DNA of 64,000 nt from Jiangella muralis (GCF_001270745.1 NZ_KQ434758.1:144026-208025); one strand, 5' to 3'. Shown: positions 8,510 to 19,607, counted from the first letter of the stretch. Numbers and translations are program-made. Notes: generated by a model not told the origin, from the sequence alone.

Positions 8510-9441
8510 GAGGCCACCTCCCGGCGTCGCAGCAGCCGTTCGAGCACGATCGCGACGCCGAAGATCAGCACGAAGATCATCATGGCCAGCGCCGACGACT
8601 CCCCGATCGCGTTGGTGCCGCCCTCGAAGGCGGTGCGGTAGTAGAGCAGCCCGAGCACGTCCATGGCGCCGCCGGGGCCGCCGTCCGACCCGCCCAGTGC
8701 GTAGACCAGATCGAAGATGTTGAAGCAGCCGATGAACGTGAGCACGGTGATGACGCCGACGGCCGGCATCAGCAGCGGGAAGCGGACGCTCCAGAACGCG
8801 CGCGCCGACGACGCGCCGTCCAGCGCCGCGGCCTCCTCCAGCTCCCGCGGGATGCCGCCGAGCGCGGCGAGGAAGATCAGCATCGGCCCGCCGATCCACT
8901 GCCACGCGTTGACGAGGATCAGCACCGGCAGCGCGGTGTCCGGGTCACCCAGCCACGGCCGCGCCCACGAGTCCAGGCCGACCGACTGCAGCACGTAGTT
9001 GACCGGGCCGAACGACGGGCTCAGCAGCAGCGACCACAGGTAGCCGACGATCAGCGGGCTGATCAGGTACGGCAGCGAGAAGACGGTCTGGAAGAACCGC
9101 TTGCACCGCGGGTTGCGGTAGAGCAGCACCGCGAGGCCGAGGCCGACGGTGTTCTGGATCGCCATCGTGCCCACGAAGAACAGCACGTTGTGCCAGAGCG
9201 CGACCGGGATCTCGTCGCCGAGCGGGTACCGGGTCAGCACCTCCTGGTAGTTGCCCAGGCCCGCGAACCCGGCCCGCTGCGTGCCCTCCCAGTGGAAGAA
9301 GCCGTAATAGAACGCGGTCACCAGCGGCACGACGATGAGCAGGCTGTACAGCAGCAGCGCCGGCAGCGTGAACCCGGCGATCCAGCCCAGGCCGGTGCGG
9401 CCGGCGCGGTATCGCGCCGGCCGCCGCGGCCCGGACGTCAC
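8506..9441 (-). CDS. Carbohydrate ABC transporter permease (MalF type)
   Basis: A 311-residue membrane protein beginning with a positively charged stretch, then FTLPALLLYSLLIVVPLVTAF as the first segment. The EAA loop is RELEEAAALDGASSARAFWSVRFPLLMPAV. It pairs with the MalG-type permease to form the channel. The GTG start at 9441 overlaps the solute-binding protein's TGA as GTGA; a longer frame continues upstream to 9552 but would run back into the binding-protein gene, so the shorter start is preferred. Confidence 0.9.
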   Translation of the reverse strand: MTSGPRRPARYRAGRTGLGWIAGFTLPALLLYSLLIVVPLVTAFYYGFFHWEGTQRAGFAGLGNYQEVLTRYPLGDEIPVALWHNVLFFVGTMAIQNTVGLGLAVLLYRNPRCKRFFQTVFSLPYLISPLIVGYLWSLLLSPSFGPVNYVLQSVGLDSWARPWLGDPDTALPVLILVNAWQWIGGPMLIFLAALGGIPRELEEAAALDGASSARAFWSVRFPLLMPAVGVITVLTFIGCFNIFDLVYALGGSDGGPGGAMDVLGLLYYRTAFEGGTNAIGESSALAMMIFVLIFGVAIVLERLLRRREVAS

Positions 9442-10730
9442 GACTGCGGTTCGAACCACTGGCTGACGCCCTGCTGGATGTGACCGGCGGCCTCCTCGGC
9501 GGTGGCACCGCCGAGGACGAAGTCGGACAGCGACTCGGAGGCGAGGTCCCACGCCGTCGGCTGGTCACTGGAGAAGTAGGCGTACGTGACGTACGGGCTC
9601 GGGTTGGCCAGGTGCGCCTCCAGCGCCTGGGCCAGCAGCTCGTCGGCCGGCTCGACGCCGGGGACCGCGCTGATCTGGCGCAGCTCGTCGGTGAACGCCT
9701 GGCCGAACTCCTCGGAGGCCATCCAGCGGACGAGGTCGAGGGCGGCCTCCTGGTCCGGCGACGCCGCCGAGACGCCGAACGAGCCGTCGACGTAGCCGGG
9801 CACCAGCGTCTCCTGGACGGCGGCGCCGGGCGGCGGCGGCACGTTGAAGATGCCCAGCTCGAGGTCGGGGTTGGCCTGCGCGAACACGGCCAGCTCCCAG
9901 ATGCCGCCGGGGAACATCGCCGCCTGGCCGGAGGTGAACAGCGCCTGCGCGTCGGCGTACGTCACGCCCTGGAACTGCGGCGCCCAGAACTCGCTGGTGC
10001 CCTGCCAGGCCGTCATCGAGTCGACCCACGGCTGGCCGGTGAAGTCGGCGGTGCCGGCCAGCAGCTGGTCGAGGTAGTCGTAGCCGCCGTACGTGCTGGC
10101 GCCGAAGATCTCGTGCTGGATCGGCAGCATCCAGGTGTCCGCGACGGTCGCCGCCAGCGGCGTGACCCCGGCGGTCTTCAGCGCGGTGAACGCCGCGATC
10201 ATGTCGTCCCACGTCTGCGGCGGCGTGAGGCCGTGCTCGTCGAACAGCGCCTTGTTGTAGATGACGTGCAGCGTCTGCAGCGCGAACGGCACCCCGTAGA
10301 GCTGGCCGTCCGCGACGCCGCGGGCGCCGTCCATCAACTCGTCCGGGAAGTCGGCCAGCGCCTCGACCTCGTCGTCCAACGGCACCAGGCTCTCGGACGC
10401 GACCAGCGGCTGGAGCAGCCCGTACGACCGCAGCTGTGCGACGTCCGGCCCGCTGGCGTCGCCCAGGCCGGTGCGCAGGATGGTGTCGTACTCGTCGGCC
10501 TTGTACGGGACGTACTCGACGGTCACGCCCGGGTTGGCGTCCTCGTAGAGCTGGAAGATCTTCTCGTAGGCGGCGACGTCCTCCTGCCGCCAGCCCCAGA
10601 CCTCCAGGGTGACCTCATCGCCGTCGCCGCTGGTGCCGGAGTCGCCCTCCGAGGCGCTGGGACTGCACGCCACGAGGCCGAGCGTCAGCGTGCCGAGGAG
10701 GGCGAGCACGCCGCTTCGTCTGCCGATCAT
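9438..10730 (-). CDS. Sugar ABC transporter solute-binding lipoprotein
   Basis: A 430-residue extracytoplasmic binding protein. The first 22 residues form a lipoprotein signal ending in a lipobox LVAC, so the mature protein should be lipid-anchored at Cys22. The core is of the cluster-B (family 1) type: VTLEVWGWRQEDVAAYEKI, YNKALFDEHGLTPPQTWDDM and MFPGGIWELAVF are characteristic of carbohydrate binders. It is the first gene of the minus-strand operon, and a DasR-type operator-like site lies 59 bases before its start. Confidence 0.92.
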   Translation of the reverse strand: MIGRRSGVLALLGTLTLGLVACSPSASEGDSGTSGDGDEVTLEVWGWRQEDVAAYEKIFQLYEDANPGVTVEYVPYKADEYDTILRTGLGDASGPDVAQLRSYGLLQPLVASESLVPLDDEVEALADFPDELMDGARGVADGQLYGVPFALQTLHVIYNKALFDEHGLTPPQTWDDMIAAFTALKTAGVTPLAATVADTWMLPIQHEIFGASTYGGYDYLDQLLAGTADFTGQPWVDSMTAWQGTSEFWAPQFQGVTYADAQALFTSGQAAMFPGGIWELAVFAQANPDLELGIFNVPPPPGAAVQETLVPGYVDGSFGVSAASPDQEAALDLVRWMASEEFGQAFTDELRQISAVPGVEPADELLAQALEAHLANPSPYVTYAYFSSDQPTAWDLASESLSDFVLGGATAEEAAGHIQQGVSQWFEPQS

Positions 10731-10788
10731 GTGGGTCTCCTGGTCGGGTGAGCTGACGGATGTGAGACTGTGAGACGCAGACCGTAAT

Positions 10789-10804
10789 ACTGGTCTATAC
10801 CGCT
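10789..10804. promoter_or_regulatory. DasR/NagR-type (dre-like) operator candidate upstream of sugar operon
   Basis: ACTGGTCTATACCGCT matches 14 of 16 positions of the known dre consensus ACTGGTCTAGACCACT bound by DasR-type GntR/HutC regulators (consensus from memory). It sits between the divergent solute-binding protein and GntR genes, where it could control both. Confidence 0.65.
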
Positions 10805-10886
10805 GTCAATCCCCGGCGCGTCTACCTGCATCGTTCGGTGGCGGTCCGTAAGATGTCGTCAATCAGGTGAGCAAGGGAGCCGCACC

Positions 10887-11654
10887 GTGCCAAGGCCGCG
10901 ACACGAGCCGAACGACGTCGCGCCGGACGTGTTCACGACCGGGGACCGCGCGAAGGGCGCCCACATCAAGGACGTGCTAGGGGCGCTGGTGCAGCGGTCG
11001 CGCGACGGGTCGCTGCTGCCGTCCGAGCGGGTGCTGGCCGAGCGGTTCGGGGTGGCGCGGATGACCGTCCGCGGCGCGATCAACGAGCTGGAGGCGCGTG
11101 GGCTGGTGCGGCGGGTGTCCGGGCGGGGCACGTTCGTGCAGCGGCCGACGCTCACCCATTCGGAGATCTTCCGGTCGTTCAGCCAGGACATGCGCAACCG
11201 CGGCATGACGCCGGGCTCGCGCAGCTACCGGGCCCGCACCCGCCCCGCGACCCGCGACATCGCCGAGCGCCTGGGCGTCGAGACCGGCGCGCCGGTGCAC
11301 TCCATCGAGCGCATCCGCACCGCCGACGGCACCCCGATGGCGCTGGAGCGGACCAACCTGCCGGCCGCACGGTTCGGCACTCTGCTCGACGTCATGAACC
11401 GCGACGAGTCCCTGTATGACGTGCTGGCCAAGGTGTTCGGCGTGCGGCTGGAGTCGGCCGAGCAGACGGTGTCGATCGCGCGGCTCAGCCCGGCCGAGGC
11501 CAAACGCCTCGAGGTCCCCGGCTACGACCCGGCCTTCCTCATCGAGCGCCGCTCGGTCGACAACATGGGCAACGTGGTCGAGTTCGGCCGCTCCCTCTAC
11601 CGCGGCGACCGGTACGCCATCCAGATGCACGTCAGCCGCCCGGCCAGCGGCTGA
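10887..11654 (+). CDS. GntR-family regulator, HutC/UTRA subfamily (DasR/NagR-like)
   Basis: A 255-residue repressor. The N-terminal winged helix contains LLPSERVLAERFGVARMTVRGAINELEARGLVRRVSGRGTFV; the C-terminal UTRA domain (GVETGAPVHSIERIRTADGTPMALERTNLP and later FLIERRSVDNMGNVVEFGRSLYRGDRY) is the effector pocket that usually binds a sugar phosphate. The GTG start is preceded by AAGGGAG. It is divergent from the sugar operon. Glucosamine-6-phosphate or a relative is a plausible inducer by family analogy. Confidence 0.88.
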   Translation: MPRPRHEPNDVAPDVFTTGDRAKGAHIKDVLGALVQRSRDGSLLPSERVLAERFGVARMTVRGAINELEARGLVRRVSGRGTFVQRPTLTHSEIFRSFSQDMRNRGMTPGSRSYRARTRPATRDIAERLGVETGAPVHSIERIRTADGTPMALERTNLPAARFGTLLDVMNRDESLYDVLAKVFGVRLESAEQTVSIARLSPAEAKRLEVPGYDPAFLIERRSVDNMGNVVEFGRSLYRGDRYAIQMHVSRPASG

Positions 11655-11916
11655 CCGCCGGCGGCTGGCCGGCGGCTGGCCGCCCTCGGCGGCGGCGCCA
11701 CTGCCGGCTGCCCAGTCGTCGCCGCGCCAGTTGACGTCAGCGCCAACCGTTGGCACCCACGTCAACAACCCCCGAGCATCCCCACCCACCCCGGCACCAC
11801 CGGCCGCACACCCGCACCCGCCTGAACGGCCCGCGCGCGCCCCGCACACGCCCCGCGGGCGAGCCGCCGCCCCTCTGGTCAACTCCGTCACACCCTGTTA
11901 CGCTCCCGGCCAAAAT

Positions 11917-11932
11917 ACCGGTCTAGACAGGA
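11917..11932. promoter_or_regulatory. Second DasR-type operator-like palindrome, before the EEP gene
   Basis: ACCGGTCTAGACAGGA shares the core GGTCTAGAC with the dre consensus and the flanking TAC-GGTCTA-AC with the site at 10789-10804. It lies 21 bases before the EEP phosphodiesterase start. The rest of the 298-base gap after the GntR gene holds a C+G-rich stretch with two GGCGGCTGGCC direct repeats and no gene that I can see. Confidence 0.5.
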
Positions 11933-11952
11933 ATCCAGACCCTGGAGGCGGA

Positions 11953-13002
11953 GTGAGGATCACGCTCGTAGCGCTGGCGGCAACCGCCTGCACAGCCCTG
12001 ATCGCACCGCTCGTGGCCACCGCCGCGGAGACGCCGTCGGCGCCGGCGACGACCACGGCGCGGCAGGAGACGAACGTCCGCATGCTCGACTTCAACTTCG
12101 CCGGCAACGGGTTCAACGGCGGCGACACCGGCGCGCCCGTGACCGACGCGGTGAGCAAGGTCGTCGAGCAGCAGGCGGAGATCGTCGGGCTGAACGAGAT
12201 GTGCTACACCCAGTGGGTCGCGATGCGCGACCAGTTGAAGGCGCGGCCCGGATACGAGAACCTGACCGAGCACGTCGTCGTCACCAACTACGACATCCCG
12301 AACTGCTACGACCCGGTCGTCAACCCCGGCGGCTGGTACGTGATGGGCCTGTTCAGCAAGTACGAATCCGAGCAGGTGATGTTCGGCGACACCCCGTACC
12401 TCGACCTCGGCTACCACTACCGGCAGCGGTTCCGGAAGCTGGTCTGCGGCGACGTCGCCATCCCCGGCGCCACCGCGGTCCGCGCCTGCGTCACCCACAC
12501 CGAGGTGCCGCTGCCGCTGATCAACGAGACGTCGTTCCCGGACGACCCGGACATCGCCGACGACCCGCTGTACGGGCGGTCGATCAACTACGCGCAGGCG
12601 AAGGTCATCGCCGAGGCGATCACGCCGATGGCGGACGAGCTGCCGGTGGCGCTGATGGGCGACCTCAACGAGCTGCCGTTCCTGCCGTCGCTGGACTTCT
12701 TCTACCGCCGCTGCGGCGGCAACGGCGTCTTCGAGGAGGTCGACGGGCGCGACGAGCGCTGGCCGGTGATCCGCCGGTTCAACCTCGGCACCGAGGCGTG
12801 CCCGCACCGGCAGGGCGAGTGGACCATGGGCGCGGAGGGCCGCCCGGACGTCTACGACAAGCCGTACGAGAGCAACCGGAAGATCGACTACATTTTCGTC
12901 GACACCCAGCACTTCGTGGTCGGCCCGGACTCCGGCCGAGTGATCTCGACGCCGTTCTCCGACCACCGCATCGTCGTCGGCGACGTCACCCTGGTGCACT
13001 GA
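11953..13002 (+). CDS. Secreted endonuclease/exonuclease/phosphatase (EEP)-family phosphodiesterase
   Basis: The first ~28 residues are a Sec-type signal (short basic start, then a long Ala/Leu core with ATAAE). The 349-residue protein has EEP landmarks: MLDFNFAGNGFN, VGLNEMCYTQW (metal-binding Glu), LMGDLNELPF (Asp and Asn), NRKIDYIFVD and the final SDHRIVVGDV (catalytic His). Relatives include bacterial sphingomyelinases and nucleases; which substrate applies here is unclear. GGAGGCGG precedes the GTG start. Eleven bases separate it from the metallophosphoesterase, so the two are likely co-transcribed. Confidence 0.85.
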   Translation: MRITLVALAATACTALIAPLVATAAETPSAPATTTARQETNVRMLDFNFAGNGFNGGDTGAPVTDAVSKVVEQQAEIVGLNEMCYTQWVAMRDQLKARPGYENLTEHVVVTNYDIPNCYDPVVNPGGWYVMGLFSKYESEQVMFGDTPYLDLGYHYRQRFRKLVCGDVAIPGATAVRACVTHTEVPLPLINETSFPDDPDIADDPLYGRSINYAQAKVIAEAITPMADELPVALMGDLNELPFLPSLDFFYRRCGGNGVFEEVDGRDERWPVIRRFNLGTEACPHRQGEWTMGAEGRPDVYDKPYESNRKIDYIFVDTQHFVVGPDSGRVISTPFSDHRIVVGDVTLVH

Positions 13003-13013
13003 GAGGAGCGACC

Positions 13014-14810
<1,797 letters not shown>

Positions 14811-14830
14811 GCGTCGGGCCGGGCCGGTGA

Positions 14831-15973
14831 TCACCGCGCCGGCTCGGCCCTGAGTTCCGGATAGGGATCGTGCAGCGGTTCGCGCGACGCTCGTGCCGCG
14901 GCCCGGACCACGTGCAGACGCCCCGCCGCGACGTAGTAGCGCCCGCGGGTCGCCCCGCGCGTCTCCAGCAACCCGACGTCGACGAGGCGGCTGAGGTCGC
15001 GGGTCGCGGTGCGCTCCTCCAGGCCGGTCTGTTTGAGATAGGTGGAGCGCCGGAGGCGATATCCCAGGACCGCCTCGTACAACAACTCGGTCACCCGCTC
15101 GGGCAGGTCGTCCATGCTGACGAGCTGGTCGAGCATCTCCCAGATCGAGGCGGCCTCGTGCAACCGCCGCTCGGCCGTCTGCGCCTGCATGTGGTGGGCA
15201 CGCAGCATGAAACGCATCCACGGCGTGGCGTCGTTCGCGGGTTGCCAGTGGCCCTGACCGGTCGCCGCGAGCACCCGGTAATAGTGCTCGGTGTTCTCGC
15301 CGAGCCACTCTTCGACGCTGGAGAACGACGGTTCCACGATCTCCTCGCGTGCCAGCACCAGGGTCTGCAGCGCGCGAGCCATGCGTCCGTTGCCGTCGCG
15401 GAACGGATGGATCATGACCAGATTCAGGTGCGCCATGGCCGCCCGTACGATCGGGTCGGCTCCGTCGCCGTGGCGCAGGCCGTCGACCAGTTCGTTCACC
15501 AGTTCGGGCACGAGCCGAGCGTCCGGGCCCTCGTAGACGACGCGGTCGTCGTGGTCGTCGCGGACGTAGATCGGGCCGGAGCGATACTGGCCCGGGCTCT
15601 TCGAAAAGGCATGCGACAGCATCATGAAGTGCATGCTCCGGATGGCCGACTGGTCCAGGACGAAGTGCGGGTCGGCGGCCATCTGCAGGACGTAGCCCAG
15701 GGCTTGCCGGTAGCCCCGGATCTCCGCGAACGTCTGCTGGTCGGCGCTCAGCGGCGCGTCGTCGTCCAGCGCCGCCGCGGCGTCGTCGATCTCGACGTCG
15801 TAGCCCTCGATGCTGTTCGAGCCGCGGATGGCGCGGGCGAGCATGGTGCGGCGCAGGCCGCCCTGCCAGCGCCGAGGGGTCCTCAGCACATCGGCGAGAC
15901 GGCCACGCGATGCGTGAATCTCCCCGAGGACCTCAATGTCCTCGGGGCTCGGCTCCGGCTGGTGAAAGATCAT
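14831..15973 (-). CDS. Fic-domain protein with C-terminal winged helix, class II self-inhibited
   Basis: A 380-residue Fic protein. The active-site motif is HPFRDGNGRMAR, matching HxFx(D/E)GNGRxxR, so AMP transfer to a target hydroxyl is expected. An inhibitory helix SNSIEG near residue 53 fits (S/T)xxxE(G/N), the class II self-inhibition motif located before the Fic core. The last 90 residues (RLRRSTYLKQTGLEERTATRDLSRLVDVGLLETRG) are a winged helix that could bind DNA. The start overlaps the edge of a long inverted repeat. Confidence 0.9.
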   Translation of the reverse strand: MIFHQPEPSPEDIEVLGEIHASRGRLADVLRTPRRWQGGLRRTMLARAIRGSNSIEGYDVEIDDAAAALDDDAPLSADQQTFAEIRGYRQALGYVLQMAADPHFVLDQSAIRSMHFMMLSHAFSKSPGQYRSGPIYVRDDHDDRVVYEGPDARLVPELVNELVDGLRHGDGADPIVRAAMAHLNLVMIHPFRDGNGRMARALQTLVLAREEIVEPSFSSVEEWLGENTEHYYRVLAATGQGHWQPANDATPWMRFMLRAHHMQAQTAERRLHEAASIWEMLDQLVSMDDLPERVTELLYEAVLGYRLRRSTYLKQTGLEERTATRDLSRLVDVGLLETRGATRGRYYVAAGRLHVVRAAARASREPLHDPYPELRAEPAR

Positions 15974-15975
15974 GG

Positions 15976-16049
15976 CGATGTCCTGATGTCTCTATCATAA
16001 GGACACCCACTCTATCAGGTGTCTCAATAATAGAGACATTAGGACATCG
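15976..16049. promoter_or_regulatory. Long inverted repeat between gatB end and Fic start
   Basis: The arms CGATGTCCTGATGTCTCTAT (15976-15995) and 16030-16049 match at 19 of 20 positions as inverted complements. The 34-base spacer holds a nested pair GACACC/GGTGTC (16002-16007 and 16019-16024). The segment is AT-rich against its surroundings and begins 3 bases before the Fic ATG, so an operator/promoter is more likely than a terminator. Confidence 0.6.
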
Positions 16050-16058
16050 GGCGAGCGG

Positions 16059-17558
16059 TCAGCTCTGCAGCCGCTCCAGGATGAGCTCGCGGGCGCGCTT
16101 GGCGTCGGCCTGGCCCTTGGTGGTCTTCATGATCGCGCCGATCAGCGCGCCCACCGCGCCCAGGTTGCCGCCGCGGATCTTCTCGGCGACGTCGGGCTGG
16201 GCGGCGATGGCGTCGTCGACGGCGGCGCCCAGGGCGGCGTCGTCGTTGACGAGGACCAGGCCGCGGGCGGCCACGACCTCGTCGGGCGTGCCCTCGCCGG
16301 CCAGCACGCCCTCGACCACCTGGCGGGCCAGCTTGTCGTTCAGCGACCCGGCGGCGATCAGCTCCTCCACCCGGGCGACGTCGGCGGCCGAGATGCCCGC
16401 GTCCTCCAACGCCACGCCGCGCTCGTTGGCGACCCGCGCGACCTCGCCGAGCCACCACTTCTTGGCGCCGCCCGCGGACGCGCCCGCGTCGACGGTGGCG
16501 GCGACCAGGGCCACCGCGCCGGCGTTGACGACGTCGCGCATCTCGAGGTCGGTGAAGCCCCAGTCGGCCTGCAGCCGGGCCCGGCGCGCGGCCGGCGGCT
16601 CCGGCAGGGTGCCGCGCAGCCCATCGACCCACTCGCGCGACGGTGCCATGGGGACGAGGTCGGGCTCGGGGAAGTACCGGTAGTCCTCGGCCTCCTCCTT
16701 GACGCGGCCGGCGGTGGTCTCGCCGGTGTCCTCGTGCCAGTGCCGGGTCTCCTGGATGATGGTGCCGCCCGACGACAGCACCGCGGCCTGACGGCGGATC
16801 TCGTGCGTGACCGCGCGCTCGACCGACCGCAGCGAGTTGACGTTCTTGGTCTCGGTGCGGGTGCCGAGCGGGTCGCCGGGCAGCCGCAGCGACACGTTCG
16901 CGTCGCAGCGCAGCTGGCCCAGCTCCATGCGCGCCTCGGAGACACCGAGCGCGCGGATCAGCTCGCGCAGCTCCGTCACGTAGGCCTTGGCGACGGCCGG
17001 CGCGACTTCGCGCGGCACGTAGATCGGCTTGGTGACGATCTCGATCAGCGGGATGCCGGACCGGTTGTAGTCGAGCAGCGAGTGGCTGGCGCCGTGGATG
17101 CGGCCGGTGGCGCCGCCGACGTGCAGCGACTTGCCGGTGTCCTCTTCCATGTGCGCCCGCTCGATCTCGATGCGGTAGGTCTCGCCGTCGGCCGTGACGT
17201 CGAGCCAGCCGTCGAACGCGATGGGCTCGTCGTACTGCGAGGTCTGGAAGTTCTTCGGCATGTCCGGGTAGAAGTAGTTCTTCCGGGCGAACCGGCACCA
17301 CTCGGCGATGCTGCAGTTCAGCGCCAGGCCGATGCGGATGGCCGACTCGACGGCGGTGCGGTTGACCACCGGCAGCGAGCCGGGCAGCCCCAGGCAGACC
17401 GGGCAGACCTGCGAGTTGGGCTCGCCGCCGAACTCCGTCGAGCAGCCGCAGAACATCTTCGTGGCGGTGCCGAGCTCGACGTGCACCTCCATGCCCATGA
17501 CGGGCTCGTACGTCGCGATGGCCTCGTCGAACGAGGGCAGCGCCGTGGTGACGGTCAT
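16059..17558 (-). CDS. gatB: Aspartyl/glutamyl-tRNA(Asn/Gln) amidotransferase subunit B
   Basis: The 499-residue kinase/tRNA-binding subunit of GatCAB. The N-terminal signature [23 protein letters not shown], the zinc-site Cys pair in [12 protein letters not shown], and the [16 protein letters not shown] and EIVTKPIY segments are family hallmarks. The C-terminal helical domain ends in [21 protein letters not shown]. It phosphorylates misacylated tRNA for amide transfer from GatA-derived ammonia. ATG 17558 overlaps the preceding small gene as ATGA. Confidence 0.97.
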   Translation of the reverse strand: MTVTTALPSFDEAIATYEPVMGMEVHVELGTATKMFCGCSTEFGGEPNSQVCPVCLGLPGSLPVVNRTAVESAIRIGLALNCSIAEWCRFARKNYFYPDMPKNFQTSQYDEPIAFDGWLDVTADGETYRIEIERAHMEEDTGKSLHVGGATGRIHGASHSLLDYNRSGIPLIEIVTKPIYVPREVAPAVAKAYVTELRELIRALGVSEARMELGQLRCDANVSLRLPGDPLGTRTETKNVNSLRSVERAVTHEIRRQAAVLSSGGTIIQETRHWHEDTGETTAGRVKEEAEDYRYFPEPDLVPMAPSREWVDGLRGTLPEPPAARRARLQADWGFTDLEMRDVVNAGAVALVAATVDAGASAGGAKKWWLGEVARVANERGVALEDAGISAADVARVEELIAAGSLNDKLARQVVEGVLAGEGTPDEVVAARGLVLVNDDAALGAAVDDAIAAQPDVAEKIRGGNLGAVGALIGAIMKTTKGQADAKRARELILERLQS

Positions 17559-17776
17559 TCGTCGTCCTTCAGCTCGACCAGCGGCTTGTCGTCGTTCTGC
17601 GCCTCGCGGATCTCGCGCACGACGATCGCGACGGTGATGGCGACCGACAGGATGCTGAGGACGGCGTCGACCATGCGCAGCTTGTCGCCCTCGCGACGCG
17701 CCTTGGTGAGGCTGCGCGCGGCGCCCACCGCGCCCAGCGCCGAACCGCCGAACTTGGCCAGGTACTTGACGTTCAC
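17555..17776 (-). CDS. Small membrane protein between gatA and gatB
   Basis: A 73-residue protein with one hydrophobic segment ([15 protein letters not shown]) after a basic [13 protein letters not shown], and an acidic end PLVELKDDE. Its GTG overlaps gatA's TGA (GTGA) and its TGA overlaps gatB's ATG (ATGA), so it is translationally coupled on both sides. No known domain was recognised. The position within a three-gene operon of an essential enzyme suggests a conserved but uncharacterised partner or simply a passenger; I cannot tell. Confidence 0.7.
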   Translation of the reverse strand: MNVKYLAKFGGSALGAVGAARSLTKARREGDKLRMVDAVLSILSVAITVAIVVREIREAQNDDKPLVELKDDE

Positions 17777-19302
17777 GGTGCGATTCCCTCCAACGCGGGT
17801 GCCTGTTCCAGCAACGTTCCCCCCCATTGGGCGGCGTATGCGGCCTCGACCGCCGCGCCGACGAGGTACAGGCGGTCGTCGGCCATGACCGGCGCCATGA
17901 CGTGCAGGCCGACCGGCAGGCCGTCCTCGTCGGCCAGCCCGGCCGGGAACGACGCCGACGCGTTGCCGGCGAGGTTGCTCGGGATGGTGCAGAGGTCGTT
18001 CATGTACATGGCCAGCGGGTCGTCGACCTTCTCGCCGATGGGGAACGCGGTGGTCGGCGTCGTGGGCGACACCAGCACGTCGACCTGAGCGAACGCGGCC
18101 TCGAAGTCGCGCGCGATGAGCGTGCGGACCTTCTGCGCCTGGCCGTAGTAGGCGTCGTAGTAGCCCGACGACAGCGCGTACGTGCCGAGCATGATGCGCC
18201 GTTTCGCCTCGGCGCCGAAGCCCTGGCCGCGGGTGAGGCTCATGACCTCCTCGGCGCTGCGGCTGCCGTCGTCGCCGACGCGCAGGCCGTAGCGCATGGC
18301 GTCGAACCGGGCCAGGTTCGACGACACCTCGCTGGGCAGGATGAGGTAGTAGGCGGGCAGGCCGTACTTGAAGTGCGGGCACGACACCTCGACGACCTCG
18401 GCGCCCAGCTTCGACAGCAGCGCGACGGCATCGTTGAACCGCGCCTCGACGCCGGCCTGGTAGCCCTCGCCGCCGAGCTCCTTGACGACGCCGACGCGCA
18501 GGCCGCTGAGGTCGCCCTCGGCGCCGCGCCGGGCCGCCGCGACGACGTCGGGCACCGGCTGGTCGATGCTGGTGGAGTCGAGCGGGTCGTGACCGGCGAT
18601 GACGGTGTGCAGCAGCGCGGCGTCGAGCACGGTGCGCGCGCACGGGCCGGCCTGGTCGAGGCTGGACGCGCAGGCCACCAGGCCGTAGCGGCTGACCCCG
18701 CCGTACGTCGGCTTCACACCGACGGTGCCGGTGACGGCGGCCGGCTGGCGGATCGAGCCGCCGGTGTCGGTGCCGATGGCCAGCGGCGCCTCGAACGCGG
18801 CCAGCGCCGCGGCCGACCCGCCGCCGGAGCCGCCCGGGATGCGGGTGAGGTCCCACGGGTTGCGGGTGACGCCGTACGCCGAGTTCTCCGTGGACGAGCC
18901 CATGGCGAACTCGTCGAGGTTGGTCTTGCCGAGGATGACGATGCCGGCCTCGCGCAGCCGCCGGGTGATGGTGGCGTCGTACGGCGGCTGCCAGCCCTCG
19001 AGCAGCTTCGAGCCGACGGTCGTCGGCATGTCGGACGTGACGATGACGTCCTTCAGCGCCAGCGGGACGCCGGCCAGCAGGCCCAGCTCCTCGCCGGCCG
19101 CGCGCTTCTCGTCGACGGCGGCGGCCGCGGCCAGCGCGCCGTCGGCGTCGAGGTGCAGGAACGCGTGCACGCCGGCCTCGGCGGTGCCGTCGACCGCGGC
19201 GATGCGGTCGAGGTGCGCCTGCGTGACCTCGACGGCGCTGACCTCGCCATCGCGGACGGCCGCGGCCAGCTCGGAAGCTCTCGCGCGGGTCAGACTGTTC
19301 AT
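17773..19302 (-). CDS. gatA: Aspartyl/glutamyl-tRNA(Asn/Gln) amidotransferase subunit A
   Basis: A 509-residue amidase-signature protein. The catalytic Lys is in [10 protein letters not shown], the Ser-cis-Ser/Ser residues lie in [13 protein letters not shown] and [13 protein letters not shown], and [19 protein letters not shown] completes the family set. It releases ammonia from glutamine. The ATG at 19302 was chosen; a GTG at 19311 (three residues earlier) also has a good GGAGG and would overlap gatC as GTGA, so either may be used. Its stop overlaps the small membrane protein gene. Confidence 0.97.
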   Translation of the reverse strand: MNSLTRARASELAAAVRDGEVSAVEVTQAHLDRIAAVDGTAEAGVHAFLHLDADGALAAAAAVDEKRAAGEELGLLAGVPLALKDVIVTSDMPTTVGSKLLEGWQPPYDATITRRLREAGIVILGKTNLDEFAMGSSTENSAYGVTRNPWDLTRIPGGSGGGSAAALAAFEAPLAIGTDTGGSIRQPAAVTGTVGVKPTYGGVSRYGLVACASSLDQAGPCARTVLDAALLHTVIAGHDPLDSTSIDQPVPDVVAAARRGAEGDLSGLRVGVVKELGGEGYQAGVEARFNDAVALLSKLGAEVVEVSCPHFKYGLPAYYLILPSEVSSNLARFDAMRYGLRVGDDGSRSAEEVMSLTRGQGFGAEAKRRIMLGTYALSSGYYDAYYGQAQKVRTLIARDFEAAFAQVDVLVSPTTPTTAFPIGEKVDDPLAMYMNDLCTIPSNLAGNASASFPAGLADEDGLPVGLHVMAPVMADDRLYLVGAAVEAAYAAQWGGTLLEQAPALEGIAP

Positions 19303-19307
19303 GCCGG

Positions 19308-19607
19308 TCACCCCTCCTCCCCAAGGATCTGCGGCACCCGGAACCGGCCGTCCTCGGCGGCGGGCGCGGCGGCCAGGACGGCCTCGGCGGGCAGGCACGG
19401 GCGCGGCTCGTCGGCGCGGAACACGTTGGTCAGCGGCAGCGCGTGCGACGTCGGCGGGATGTCGTCGGCCGCGACCTCGGTGACCTGCGCGACCGCACCG
19501 AGGATCTGGTCGAGCTGGCCGGCCAGATGGTCCAGCTCGTCGGGGGCGAGGTCGAGGCGAGCGAGGTGCGCGAGGTGCGCGACCTCCTCGCGGCTGATCG
19601 AGGGCAT
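19308..19607 (-). CDS. gatC: Aspartyl/glutamyl-tRNA(Asn/Gln) amidotransferase subunit C
   Basis: A 99-residue stabilising subunit with the standard [22 protein letters not shown] opening and [19 protein letters not shown] centre. GGAG stands 6 bases before the ATG at 19607; an ATG at 19619 is in frame but has a weaker site. It is the first gene of the gatC-gatA-small protein-gatB operon and is divergent from the small secreted protein at 19792. Confidence 0.95.
   Translation of the reverse strand: MPSISREEVAHLAHLARLDLAPDELDHLAGQLDQILGAVAQVTEVAADDIPPTSHALPLTNVFRADEPRPCLPAEAVLAAAPAAEDGRFRVPQILGEEG

Noticed and set aside
9446..9460. GGTTCGAACC resembling a tRNA T-arm
   Set aside because: It lies within the binding-protein gene and no tRNA cloverleaf surrounds it.
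15976..16049. Transcription terminator of gatB
   Set aside because: The arms are AT-rich with a long spacer and reach the Fic start codon, which fits an operator better than a GC-rich terminator; a double role cannot be excluded.
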